NCBI RefSeq assembly: GCF_910578695.1
Contig: NZ_CAJTQJ010000056.1
Span: forward strand, 1 to 12,630
Direction: 5' to 3'
DNA: 12,630 nt
DNA from: an uncultured Brachyspira sp.
GTDB lineage: Bacteria > Spirochaetota > Brachyspiria > Brachyspirales > Brachyspiraceae
Part shown: positions 7,451-12,630 of the stretch, in pieces
Position numbering within the stretch: the first letter of the stretch is position 1
Layout: each line of letters starts with the position of its first letter
Translations under genes and position numbers: made by a program
The notes under the pieces: generated by a model
The model's database searches: none
Seen by the model: the letters and a program-made list of their open reading frames with translations, nothing else
What the model was told of the DNA's origin: nothing

Positions 7451-7927
7451 TTATTTCAGCAAATATATTTCTGCATTATAATTAAATTTAAATCTCATTT
7501 TATGTACAGAAAATGTTAAAGTTATGTCTCCAATGCATTTTAAACTTTCTAACTTTAAAGCCTCTGCTGCCGTTTCAAATATATCAGAATATTTCGCATT
7601 ACATTTCATATTTATATCTTTAAAAGAGTTGGAAGGTATTTTTATAATTCCTTCATTTTCGTATGAACTTGAATTTGCAAATATTTTGCCTGAATTATTT
7701 ATTAAATTTATTTCTATTTTTTCTATTGGAAGTTCAAAAGGCAGATTATTTTTTATTTCTATTAATATATTCAAAGTTATATCTTTTAAGCTGATATTAT
7801 CTAAAGAGCCGCTTTTTACTTTTATATCAGGCTTATATTTTTCTATATATTCTCTTGTATATGTTTTTACTTTAGTACATGATATTAAAAATATCATTAA
7901 AAAAATAGAGATTTTAATTATTTTCAT
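7451..7927 (-). CDS. LEA14-like lipoprotein (second of tandem pair)
   Basis: This 158-residue protein begins with a short hydrophobic signal ending in the lipobox LISC, with Cys17 as the expected lipidation site. The mature part has the pattern of the LEA14/WHy domain: a beta-rich unit around IEIKNNLPFELPIEKIEINL, then a run resembling KIPSNSFKDINMKCNAKYSDIF. It is a clear paralogue of the next upstream product: both have YI-(E)-(K/Q)-(Y/H)-KPDI(K/R)VK and LKDITL segments. Such lipoproteins are usually periplasmic or outer-membrane anchored, with no defined biochemical role. The stop lies only 9 bases from the convergent mcsB stop. No strong ribosome site is visible. Confidence 0.8.
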   Translation of the reverse strand: MKIIKISIFLMIFLISCTKVKTYTREYIEKYKPDIKVKSGSLDNISLKDITLNILIEIKNNLPFELPIEKIEINLINNSGKIFANSSSYENEGIIKIPSNSFKDINMKCNAKYSDIFETAAEALKLESLKCIGDITLTFSVHKMRFKFNYNAEIYLLK

Positions 7928-7991
7928 ATTTTTATATTAGCATAATTTTTTATTTTTATTAATGCCTCTTACTTAAGATAAAACATATTTT

Positions 7992-8483
7992 TTATTCTTT
8001 AAATGTTAATTCTTTAGTATAAGGGAATTCAAATTTCATTGCGTATATTGTAAATGTAATAGTCATTTTAGCACTGCATTTAAAAGTTTTTGTTTTTATA
8101 GATTCAAAAGCAGTTGTAAATACATCGCTGTATTTTGCCGTAAAATTTAAATTAATATTTCTTGCCTGATTAGCAGGTATTTTTAATGTTTCTACAGATT
8201 CAGCTATTGTAAATGTTCTTCCTGAAGTATTAATAAGCTCTATTTTTAATTTATCTATAGGAATTTCAAAATCTAAATTATTTTTTATTTCAACTAATGT
8301 AGTTAAAGTAATATCTTTTAAAGTTATGCTTGATATAGAAGCCTTTTTTACTCTTATATCAGGTTTATGCTGCTCTATATAACTTCTTGTTATTTCTCTT
8401 GCTGATGATTTTAATGTCTCGCAGGAAACTGCTGTTATCATTATAATCAATATAGATATTAAAGCAATGATTTTTTTTCTCAT
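7992..8483 (-). CDS. LEA14-like lipoprotein (first of tandem pair)
   Basis: The 163-residue product has a Lys/Arg start, a hydrophobic signal and the lipobox AVSC with Cys21. The mature region follows the LEA14/WHy pattern: LKDITLTTLVEIKNNLDFEI, then INTSGRTF and an IPANQARNINLNFTAKYSDVF stretch. It is paralogous to the gene 64 bases downstream, which points to a local tandem duplication followed by divergence. An AAAGG ribosome site precedes the ATG by about 8 bases. The pair is likely co-transcribed and lies downstream of the terminator of the nfnA-like gene, so it probably has its own promoter in 8484-8555. Confidence 0.82.
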   Translation of the reverse strand: MRKKIIALISILIIMITAVSCETLKSSAREITRSYIEQHKPDIRVKKASISSITLKDITLTTLVEIKNNLDFEIPIDKLKIELINTSGRTFTIAESVETLKIPANQARNINLNFTAKYSDVFTTAFESIKTKTFKCSAKMTITFTIYAMKFEFPYTKELTFKE

Positions 8484-8543
8484 AATATTAACCTTTTATT
8501 TTTATAATTACCTAATTATTGTCTTTTATAATAAATATTTATC

Positions 8544-8589
8544 ATAAAAAATAAAAAAGCTGCAGCTTATTAATTATTATTGCAGCTTT
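8544..8589 (-). terminator. Intrinsic terminator after the nfnA-like gene
   Basis: On the minus strand a 9-bp perfect stem (AAAGCTGCA, complement of 8581-8589, with TGCAGCTTT, complement of 8556-8564) with a 16-base loop is followed at once by a T-rich tract. It lies 27 bases past the nfnA-like stop codon, so it should end the rplS/nfnA transcript and separate it from the lipoprotein pair. Confidence 0.75.
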
Positions 8590-8615
8590 AATAATAAGAA
8601 TTATTCAAAAATCAA

Positions 8616-9440
8616 TTATCCTAATCTTAAATTGCACTCATGTTCTTCTTTTTTATACATAGCCTGTCTTTTCATAAGAATATCAAAATCTATTAAATGT
8701 CCGTCAAATTCAGGACCTTCAACACAAGCAAATTTAGTTTCATCTCCTACCTTCACCCTGCAGCATCCGCACATTCCTGTACCATCTATCATAATAGGGT
8801 TTAAACTTACAGTGGTATGAATATTATATTTTTTAGTAAGAATACAAACAAATTTCATCATAATAGCAGGACCTATAGCTATAACTTCAGAAATTCTTTC
8901 TCCCCTATCATATATTCTAGTAATCATATCTGTAACAAGCCCTTTTTCTCCGTAGCTTCCATTATCAGTACAAATAATAACTTCATCAGATATTTTTTTC
9001 ATCATATCTTCCATAATAATAAGGGACTTATCTCTGGCACCTAATATAGATATAACTTTATTTCCAGCATTATGATATGCCTGCATAATAGGATGCAAAG
9101 GAGCGATACCGACTCCGCCGCCTACTCCCAAAACTATGCCTTCTTTCTTTTCAATATGAGTAGGCTGTCCTAAAGGTCCTATTATATCCATTATCTCATC
9201 GCCTGCTTTAAGCTCCATAAGTTTGGCAGTAGAGTATCCTACATTCTGAGTTACTATCATAATAGTACCTTCTTTTTCATCAGCATCGGCTATAGTAAGA
9301 GGTATTCTCTCTCCTTTCTCATCTAGTCTGAATATAATAAAATTCCCAGCTTTACGATGTTTAGCTATATCAGGAGCTGCTATCTGCATCATAAAAACTT
9401 TTTCTGACCATTGTTCTTTAGCAACTATTCTATAGCCCAT
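8616..9440 (-). CDS. nfnA: NfnA/SudB-like FAD- and [2Fe-2S]-containing reductase subunit
   Basis: The 274-residue protein belongs to the ferredoxin-NADP reductase-like group that includes dihydroorotate dehydrogenase electron-transfer subunit, sulfide dehydrogenase subunit and NfnA. In order: an FAD-binding barrel with RIPLTIAD (45-52), an NAD(P)-binding GVGGGVGIAP loop (105-114), then an iron-sulfur region with D219, C224, C226, C227 and C239. The family's cluster is reported to be bound by three Cys and one Asp, which fits. Nfn enzymes couple NADH and ferredoxin to NADP+ and need a GltA-like large subunit, usually encoded next door. That partner is not in this window. An AAGGAG site precedes the ATG. 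It lies 30 bases after rplS and is likely co-transcribed. A PyrK-like role is less likely, because no pyrD is beside it. Confidence 0.88.
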   Translation of the reverse strand: MGYRIVAKEQWSEKVFMMQIAAPDIAKHRKAGNFIIFRLDEKGERIPLTIADADEKEGTIMIVTQNVGYSTAKLMELKAGDEIMDIIGPLGQPTHIEKKEGIVLGVGGGVGIAPLHPIMQAYHNAGNKVISILGARDKSLIIMEDMMKKISDEVIICTDNGSYGEKGLVTDMITRIYDRGERISEVIAIGPAIMMKFVCILTKKYNIHTTVSLNPIMIDGTGMCGCCRVKVGDETKFACVEGPEFDGHLIDFDILMKRQAMYKKEEHECNLRLG

Positions 9441-9470
9441 AAAAAATTCTCCTTGAAAAAATCAAAAATA

Positions 9471-9899
9471 TTATTCTTCAGCTGAAGAACTGTTTTCTTC
9501 TTTTTTGTTATTTTCAACAGCATTTTTTAAATCGGAATGCTTAGGTATTTTAACACCTAATCTCTCTACTAAGCGTGCTTTCTTACCAACTTTCTTTCTA
9601 AGATAGTAAAGTTTAGCTCTTCTTACTTTAGCTTTTCTTATGATATCAACATGATCTATTCTAGGAGAATTCAAAAGGAATATTCTCTCAACACCTACCC
9701 CATAAGAGATTTTTCTAACAATAAAACTTTTATTAATTCCTTTGCCGCGAATAGAAATTACAGTACCTTCATAAGCCTGCAATCTTTCTCTGTCGCCTTC
9801 TATGATTTTTACCCATACTTTTACTGTATCTCCTATTTCAAAAGGTAAAATAGCTTCTTTCTTATATTTTGCTTCTACTAATCTTATCTGCTGATCCAT
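9471..9899 (-). CDS. rplS: 50S ribosomal protein L19
   Basis: L19 sits at the 30S-50S interface of the ribosome. The family signatures are complete: FEIGDTVKVWVKIIEGDRER (20-39), YEGTVISIRGKG, the SYGVGVERIF segment and an RRAKLYYLRKK segment. At 142 residues it exceeds the usual 115-120; the extra 25 or so residues at the C-terminus are Asn/Glu/Ser-rich and probably disordered. A strong AGGAG site stands 7 bases before the ATG. In many bacteria rplS follows rpsP-rimM-trmD; here the upstream neighbour is a LacI-type regulator and the downstream partner is the nfnA-like gene. Confidence 0.97.
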   Translation of the reverse strand: MDQQIRLVEAKYKKEAILPFEIGDTVKVWVKIIEGDRERLQAYEGTVISIRGKGINKSFIVRKISYGVGVERIFLLNSPRIDHVDIIRKAKVRRAKLYYLRKKVGKKARLVERLGVKIPKHSDLKNAVENNKKEENSSSAEE

Positions 9900-9929
9900 T
9901 TAATATCTCCTAAATATTTTATTTATATT

Positions 9930-9974
9930 AATGTTATTTACATTTCCAAAATTAAAATAAACAAATATAACATT
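9930..9974 (-). repeat. Inverted repeat in the rplS leader
   Basis: AATGTTAT (9930-9937) and ATAACATT (9967-9974) are exact complements around a 29-base AT-rich loop, inside the predicted 85-base 5' untranslated region of rplS. Ribosomal-protein leaders often bind their own product, so a control structure is possible. The stem is short and AT-only apart from one pair, and no known L19 leader motif is recognised. Confidence 0.3.
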
Positions 9975-9992
9975 ATAGAATATAGTTGCAGT

Positions 9993-10021
9993 ATTTTATC
10001 ATAATACGCTAATTTTATCAA
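9993..10021 (-). promoter_or_regulatory. Promoter of rplS-nfnA
   Basis: Read on the minus strand, TTGATA (10016-10021), exactly 17 bases, then TAAAAT (9993-9998): five of six consensus bases in each hexamer. The -10 is embedded in ATGATAAAAT, shared with the candidate mcsA promoter. The start point near 9986 implies an untranslated leader of about 85 bases before the rplS ATG. Confidence 0.7.
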
Positions 10022-10046
10022 GTAAATTTTTTATATTTTAATAATG

Positions 10047-11105
10047 TCAATCATAAAGATTTTCTAAAAATATTATTTTGGAATCAGATACTAACCAATC
10101 AATATTTTTATTCTTTTTATATATCATTTCAAACATAATTTTTCCAGCATTATAGCCTTCTAAAAACATTTCTTCCATAACAGTAAAAGATATTATACCT
10201 GCTTTTATTAGTGATTTTATGCTTTCAGCCATACCGTGAGTTACTATTTTTTTATCTTTCAATATATTTTTATCTATTATATCATAAATTTCCTGAGCAT
10301 ATCTGTTTATATAAATTCCTTTAATATCATTTTTTGAGCAAATTTCTTTTATAGTATTTATGCTGTATTCTATGCTGCCGCAGTAAATAGGACCTACAAT
10401 ATCTATATCAGTATTTTTTATCCTTTGCAAAAAACCTTTCAAATACATTCCTGAAGAAATTTTATCATCTCCATTATCTATTATAAGCAGTTTTTCATCT
10501 TTTCTTAAAATATTTGATACTATGCCTGCCACCATAGAACCCTGCATAATATGATTTGGTCCCACATGAGGTATATTTTCCGATAATCTAGTGCCTATAG
10601 ATATTATATTAATTTTACCAAAATACGGCTTTAATATTTTGTATGCAGCATCTTTATTTAACGGAGTAATTATTAATCCATTAATATTATCTGCATCATC
10701 TAAAATATTTTTTAAAATTTCTATTTGCTTATCAGGAGAATATATCGCTGTAGCTGTAATTTTTAGATTATAATTATACATAGAATATTCTCTATGAATT
10801 GCATTAAGCCCTCTTATAATTTCTCTTGTATAAAATTCATTAAAAGAATATGCTATCAAACAATGAACTACTTTTTCTTTTTGATTTGCTAAATAGCTTC
10901 CTATATAATTTTTTTCATAATTTAATTGAGAAGCTAATTCTAATATTTTTAATTTAGTTTCTTCTTTTATAAATTCGCTTCCGTTTATAGCTCTGGCTAC
11001 AGTAGTTCTGCTTATACCTAATATTTTTGCTATTTCTTTTTGCGTAACTCTTTTTAGTTCTTTAATATCATTTTCATTTTTTATTTTATCACTCATAACT
11101 ATCAT
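10047..11105 (-). CDS. LacI/GalR-family transcriptional regulator
   Basis: A 352-residue repressor-type protein. The helix-turn-helix is VTQKEIAKILGISRTTVARA (20-39), followed by the hinge helix SEFIKEETKLKILELASQLNY, the classic LacI arrangement. The rest is a periplasmic-binding-protein-like sugar or effector domain. LacI proteins bind palindromic operators and release them on binding a small ligand; the ligand here is unknown, and no sugar-use genes lie nearby. Three ATGs compete for the start (codons 1 and 4 of this frame, and one out of frame just upstream), none with a strong ribosome site; the longest is used. Part of the intergenic DNA before it could hold an auto-regulatory operator. 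Confidence 0.9.
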   Translation of the reverse strand: MIVMSDKIKNENDIKELKRVTQKEIAKILGISRTTVARAINGSEFIKEETKLKILELASQLNYEKNYIGSYLANQKEKVVHCLIAYSFNEFYTREIIRGLNAIHREYSMYNYNLKITATAIYSPDKQIEILKNILDDADNINGLIITPLNKDAAYKILKPYFGKINIISIGTRLSENIPHVGPNHIMQGSMVAGIVSNILRKDEKLLIIDNGDDKISSGMYLKGFLQRIKNTDIDIVGPIYCGSIEYSINTIKEICSKNDIKGIYINRYAQEIYDIIDKNILKDKKIVTHGMAESIKSLIKAGIISFTVMEEMFLEGYNAGKIMFEMIYKKNKNIDWLVSDSKIIFLENLYD

Positions 11106-11150
11106 TCATAATACTTTATATTATCCGAATATTTAATAAAACCTTATTTA

Positions 11151-11179
11151 ATTATAGAAAAAGTTATAATTTTTTGCAA
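11151..11179 (-). promoter_or_regulatory. Candidate promoter for the LacI-family gene
   Basis: On the minus strand TTGCAA (11174-11179), exactly 17 bases, then a perfect TATAAT (11151-11156). The start would lie near 11144 with a leader of about 39 bases. A loose palindrome of arms TTTAATAA and TTATTTAA around AACC (11130-11149) overlaps the expected start point and could be an operator, but it is all A/T in its arms. Confidence 0.55.
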
Positions 11180-11191
11180 ACATAAAATCAG

Positions 11192-11800
11192 TTAATTAAA
11201 AATATGTCCTGTCTGTGAAATAATATTTGTTCCTGTTTCAAATTTTAAAAAAGGTAATTTCCCCATTATACCGGCTATTATACTAGACGGAGGATTAGTA
11301 GTAAGTTTATTATATTCTAATACATGATCATTATATATAGATATAGATTTTTTTTCATCTTCTATTATAGGCTTCATTTCATTCAATGCTGCTATATAAT
11401 TTTGATTTGTTCTTAATACAGGATAATTTCTAGCAGTATAATTAATTTTATTTATATTTTCAGTTATTCTTGCCTGTATATATTGATATTCCTGAAAAGT
11501 TAATGGTTTTTCTATCAAAGTAGAATCTGCCTCTATAGATTTTACTCTTTCTATATAGTTGCTTAATGCATATAATGTATATATATCTATTCTAGGTATG
11601 ACAGATACTGCATTATAATAATTTTCTGATGCTTGATTTTTTCTGTAATATATTTCTATTATAGAGTTTAGAGATTCTCTTGATAATTTTTCTTCTGTAA
11701 GAATAGATTTTTTTATTGATGTAGTAGATACCATCATAAATATGCTTATAGCTGCAATGTTTACTATAATAAATATTACAGCTACTACAGAGCCTCTCAT
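11192..11800 (-). CDS. Divergent LemA-family membrane protein
   Basis: The 202-residue protein has one N-terminal membrane helix (about 5-26) and a helical remainder. The C-terminal half carries the LemA pattern: a YPVLRTNQNY stretch (for YPdLkAneNF), a conserved Glu, YNDHVLEYN (for YNdaVreYN), then PSSIIAGIMG and a closing FLKFE. LemA proteins are single-pass, coiled-coil membrane proteins of unclear role. The N-terminal half matches poorly: the usual WxxVxxQLxRRxDLIPNLV segment is seen only as remnants near IEIYYRKNQASENYYNAVSVIPRID. That makes it a divergent member. A GGGA element 12 bases upstream is the only ribosome-site candidate. Confidence 0.72.
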   Translation of the reverse strand: MRGSVVAVIFIIVNIAAISIFMMVSTTSIKKSILTEEKLSRESLNSIIEIYYRKNQASENYYNAVSVIPRIDIYTLYALSNYIERVKSIEADSTLIEKPLTFQEYQYIQARITENINKINYTARNYPVLRTNQNYIAALNEMKPIIEDEKKSISIYNDHVLEYNKLTTNPPSSIIAGIMGKLPFLKFETGTNIISQTGHIFN

Positions 11801-12116
11801 TTTATTATAATTCCCGTTTACATTTATTTAAATTATATATTAAAATTTTATTAATTCAAATTTATAAAACAGTATATATATGATTATGTGATAAATATAT
11901 TAGTTATTTTTCATACAATACATATATATCGTATTTAATATTCTACAATTATTATTATAGTTTTTTGAAGTATAAAATCTACGCCTCATAATTTAATCTG
12001 AACTTTCAGCATTTCATAATATATTATTTAATAATTTTTTTATATTAACTCTATACTATTTATCATTATTATATTAAATTATTAAGCTTCTTTATATTAA
12101 TATTACTAACAATTAA
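11801..12116. other. AT-rich intergenic stretch without recognisable gene
   Basis: Apart from the candidate LemA promoter, nothing convincing is visible in these 316 bases: no long reading frame, no strong inverted repeat and no copy of the flanking repeat families. A fragment CTCATAATTT near 11985 resembles the arm at 12231 but is too short to claim. Confidence 0.6.
11832..11859 (-). promoter_or_regulatory. Candidate promoter for the LemA-like gene
   Basis: On the minus strand TTGAAT (11854-11859), a 16-base spacer and a perfect TATAAT (11832-11837). The predicted leader is about 25 bases. The perfect -10 and good placement support it; the AT richness lowers the weight. Confidence 0.5.
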
Positions 12117-12186
12117 AGAGCTGTCCTAAATAACTATAATTTGTTATTGCTAGCTGAAAACTCGATATAATTATATTAACAGCTCT
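12117..12186. repeat. 8-bp inverted repeat with 54-base loop
   Basis: AGAGCTGT (12117-12124) is the exact complement of ACAGCTCT (12179-12186). The total length is close to that of a tRNA, but there is no T-loop (no GTTCGA-type segment), no D-loop GG and no CCA, so it is not one. It lies next to the right-hand repeat cluster and may be related to the nested hairpins, although it lacks their TGACA core. Confidence 0.4.
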
Positions 12187-12230
12187 AAAATCATTTTTGA
12201 TAATCACTGCAATTTTTAATATTTAACACA

Positions 12231-12285
12231 CTCATAATTTTTATTAGCAATAATAAAAAAGTTTATCGCTAGCAATAATAAAAAA
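12231..12285. repeat. Solitary hairpin arm plus two 25-base-spaced AGCAATAATAAAA repeats
   Basis: CTCATAATTTTTAT (12231-12244) equals 14 of the 15 bases of the right arm at 12542-12556, but no left arm precedes it. AGCAATAATAAAAA then occurs at 12246-12259 and again at 12271-12284, with GTTTATCGCT (12261-12270) between. The second copy of that GTTTATCGCT-AGCAA block returns at 12438-12452. Confidence 0.6.
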
Positions 12286-12379
12286 TATTTTTATTTACTT
12301 AAATATTTTTTTTGATATACTAATATATATAATATAAATATTGTGCTTTGGAATTACTTAATTAAATAAATTTTTTTAA

Positions 12380-12447
12380 AGCGATAAACGAGCAGCTGGC
12401 AACTGACATAAGGAAGTTGCCAGCTATTATTAAGCGAGTTTATCGCT
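12380..12447. repeat. Nested (two-tier) inverted-repeat element, right copy
   Basis: The outer stem is AGCGATAAAC (12380-12389) with GTTTATCGCT (12438-12447), 10 of 10 pairs. The inner stem is AGCTGGCAACT (12394-12404) with AGTTGCCAGCT (12415-12425), 11 of 11 pairs, around the 10-base loop GACATAAGGA. The linkers, GAGC on the left and ATTATTAAGCGA on the right, closely match those of the element at 86-140 although the arms differ. Two perfect nested stems in this composition are far from random. It is followed directly by AGCAACAATAAAA. Confidence 0.75.
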
Positions 12448-12483
12448 AGCAACAATAAAAACTAATAATTTTTTAAATACTAT

Positions 12484-12571
12484 AAAGCTAAATATAAAAA
12501 TTATGAGCGTCTGACATTTGTAAAAATGGCAGAAAATTAAAGCTCATAATTTTTATAGCAATAACAAAAAA
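12484..12571. repeat. Right copy of the 35-bp direct repeat, with 15-bp hairpin
   Basis: Positions 12484-12518 repeat 5-39 exactly. ATAAAAATTATGAGC (12494-12508) pairs perfectly with GCTCATAATTTTTAT (12542-12556), 15 of 15. The 33-base loop contains CTGACATT (12511-12518) and AATGGCAG (12525-12532), which can form a smaller inner hairpin with one A-G mismatch. The right arm runs into AGCAATAACAAAAAA (12557-12571). It may act as a terminator or as a member of a dispersed repeat family. Confidence 0.7.
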
Positions 12572-12599
12572 TTTGTCTTTACTTTTTATTTTTTCACTG

Positions 12600-12630
12600 T
12601 AAAATATACTTATGATTAAGAAATATTTTA
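12600..12630 (+). CDS. Possible start of a gene running off the right edge
   Basis: An ATG at 12612 opens six codons (MIKKYF) to the end of the window. TAAAAT (12600-12605) or TATACT (12605-12610) could be a -10 element, but no good -35 sits at the right distance and no ribosome site precedes the ATG. A Lys-rich start followed by aromatic residues would suit a signal peptide, but the evidence is thin. Confidence 0.25.

Noticed and set aside
7524..7940. Plus-strand reading frame of 138 codons
   Set aside because: It is antisense to the lipoprotein gene, whose lipobox and paralogue show that the minus strand is the coding one.
12117..12186. tRNA gene
   Set aside because: The length and end pairing fit, but there is no T-loop, no D-loop GG, no sensible anticodon arm and no CCA.
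12380..12447. Integron attC site
   Set aside because: The paired ends read GATAAAC and GTTTATC rather than the GTTRRRY/RYYYAAC ends in attC order, and there are no cassette genes or integrase.
5..12518. The block between the two 35-bp repeats as a composite transposon or genomic island
   Set aside because: The content is housekeeping (PBP1A, ispD, rplS) with uniform base use, no transposase or integrase is present, and the repeats are intergenic hairpins rather than IS ends.

Overview
The window is very AT-rich, intergenic DNA included, uses standard bacterial codons, and its protein-coding genes are mostly housekeeping genes and lipoproteins. Base composition, the A/T-ending codon bias and the protein set together point to a spirochaete, most likely Brachyspira. 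This is inferred from composition and gene types; no 16S gene or other direct taxonomic marker is present.

Layout. Positions 1-274 are an intergenic cluster of repeats and nested inverted repeats. A small DUF4234-type membrane protein (275-640, minus) then diverges from a plus-strand block: bifunctional penicillin-binding protein 1A (806-3130), a MATE-family transporter with an unusual charged tail (3261-5108), ispD overlapping it by 4 bases (5105-5815), and an mcsA-mcsB pair (5896-7441). Transcription then converges. Everything from 7451 to 11800 is on the minus strand: two tandem LEA14-like lipoproteins, an intrinsic terminator, an NfnA/SudB-like flavoprotein co-transcribed with rplS (ribosomal protein L19), a LacI-family regulator and a divergent LemA-like membrane protein. 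Positions 11801-12630 contain no recognisable complete gene. They carry a second cluster of the same repeats seen at the left end, and a possible gene start at the extreme right edge.

How the genes fit together. Three products act at the envelope or in precursor supply: PBP1A polymerises and cross-links peptidoglycan, MATE exports small molecules, and IspD makes an isoprenoid intermediate used for the undecaprenyl carrier. McsA and McsB are normally the zinc activator and the protein-arginine kinase of the ClpC quality-control system. Here McsA keeps all its zinc cysteines, while the McsB homologue has lost the signature cysteine, the NEEDH acidic residues, two of three N-terminal arginines and a glutamate-bearing loop. 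It looks like a pseudokinase kept next to its partner.

The two most notable observations are this degenerate McsB and the family of nested stem-loop elements at both ends of the window. In those elements the arms differ between copies while linkers and a TGAC/GGCA core recur. The charged C-terminal extension of the MATE protein is a third point of interest. No CRISPR array, rRNA, tRNA, transposase or phage gene was found.
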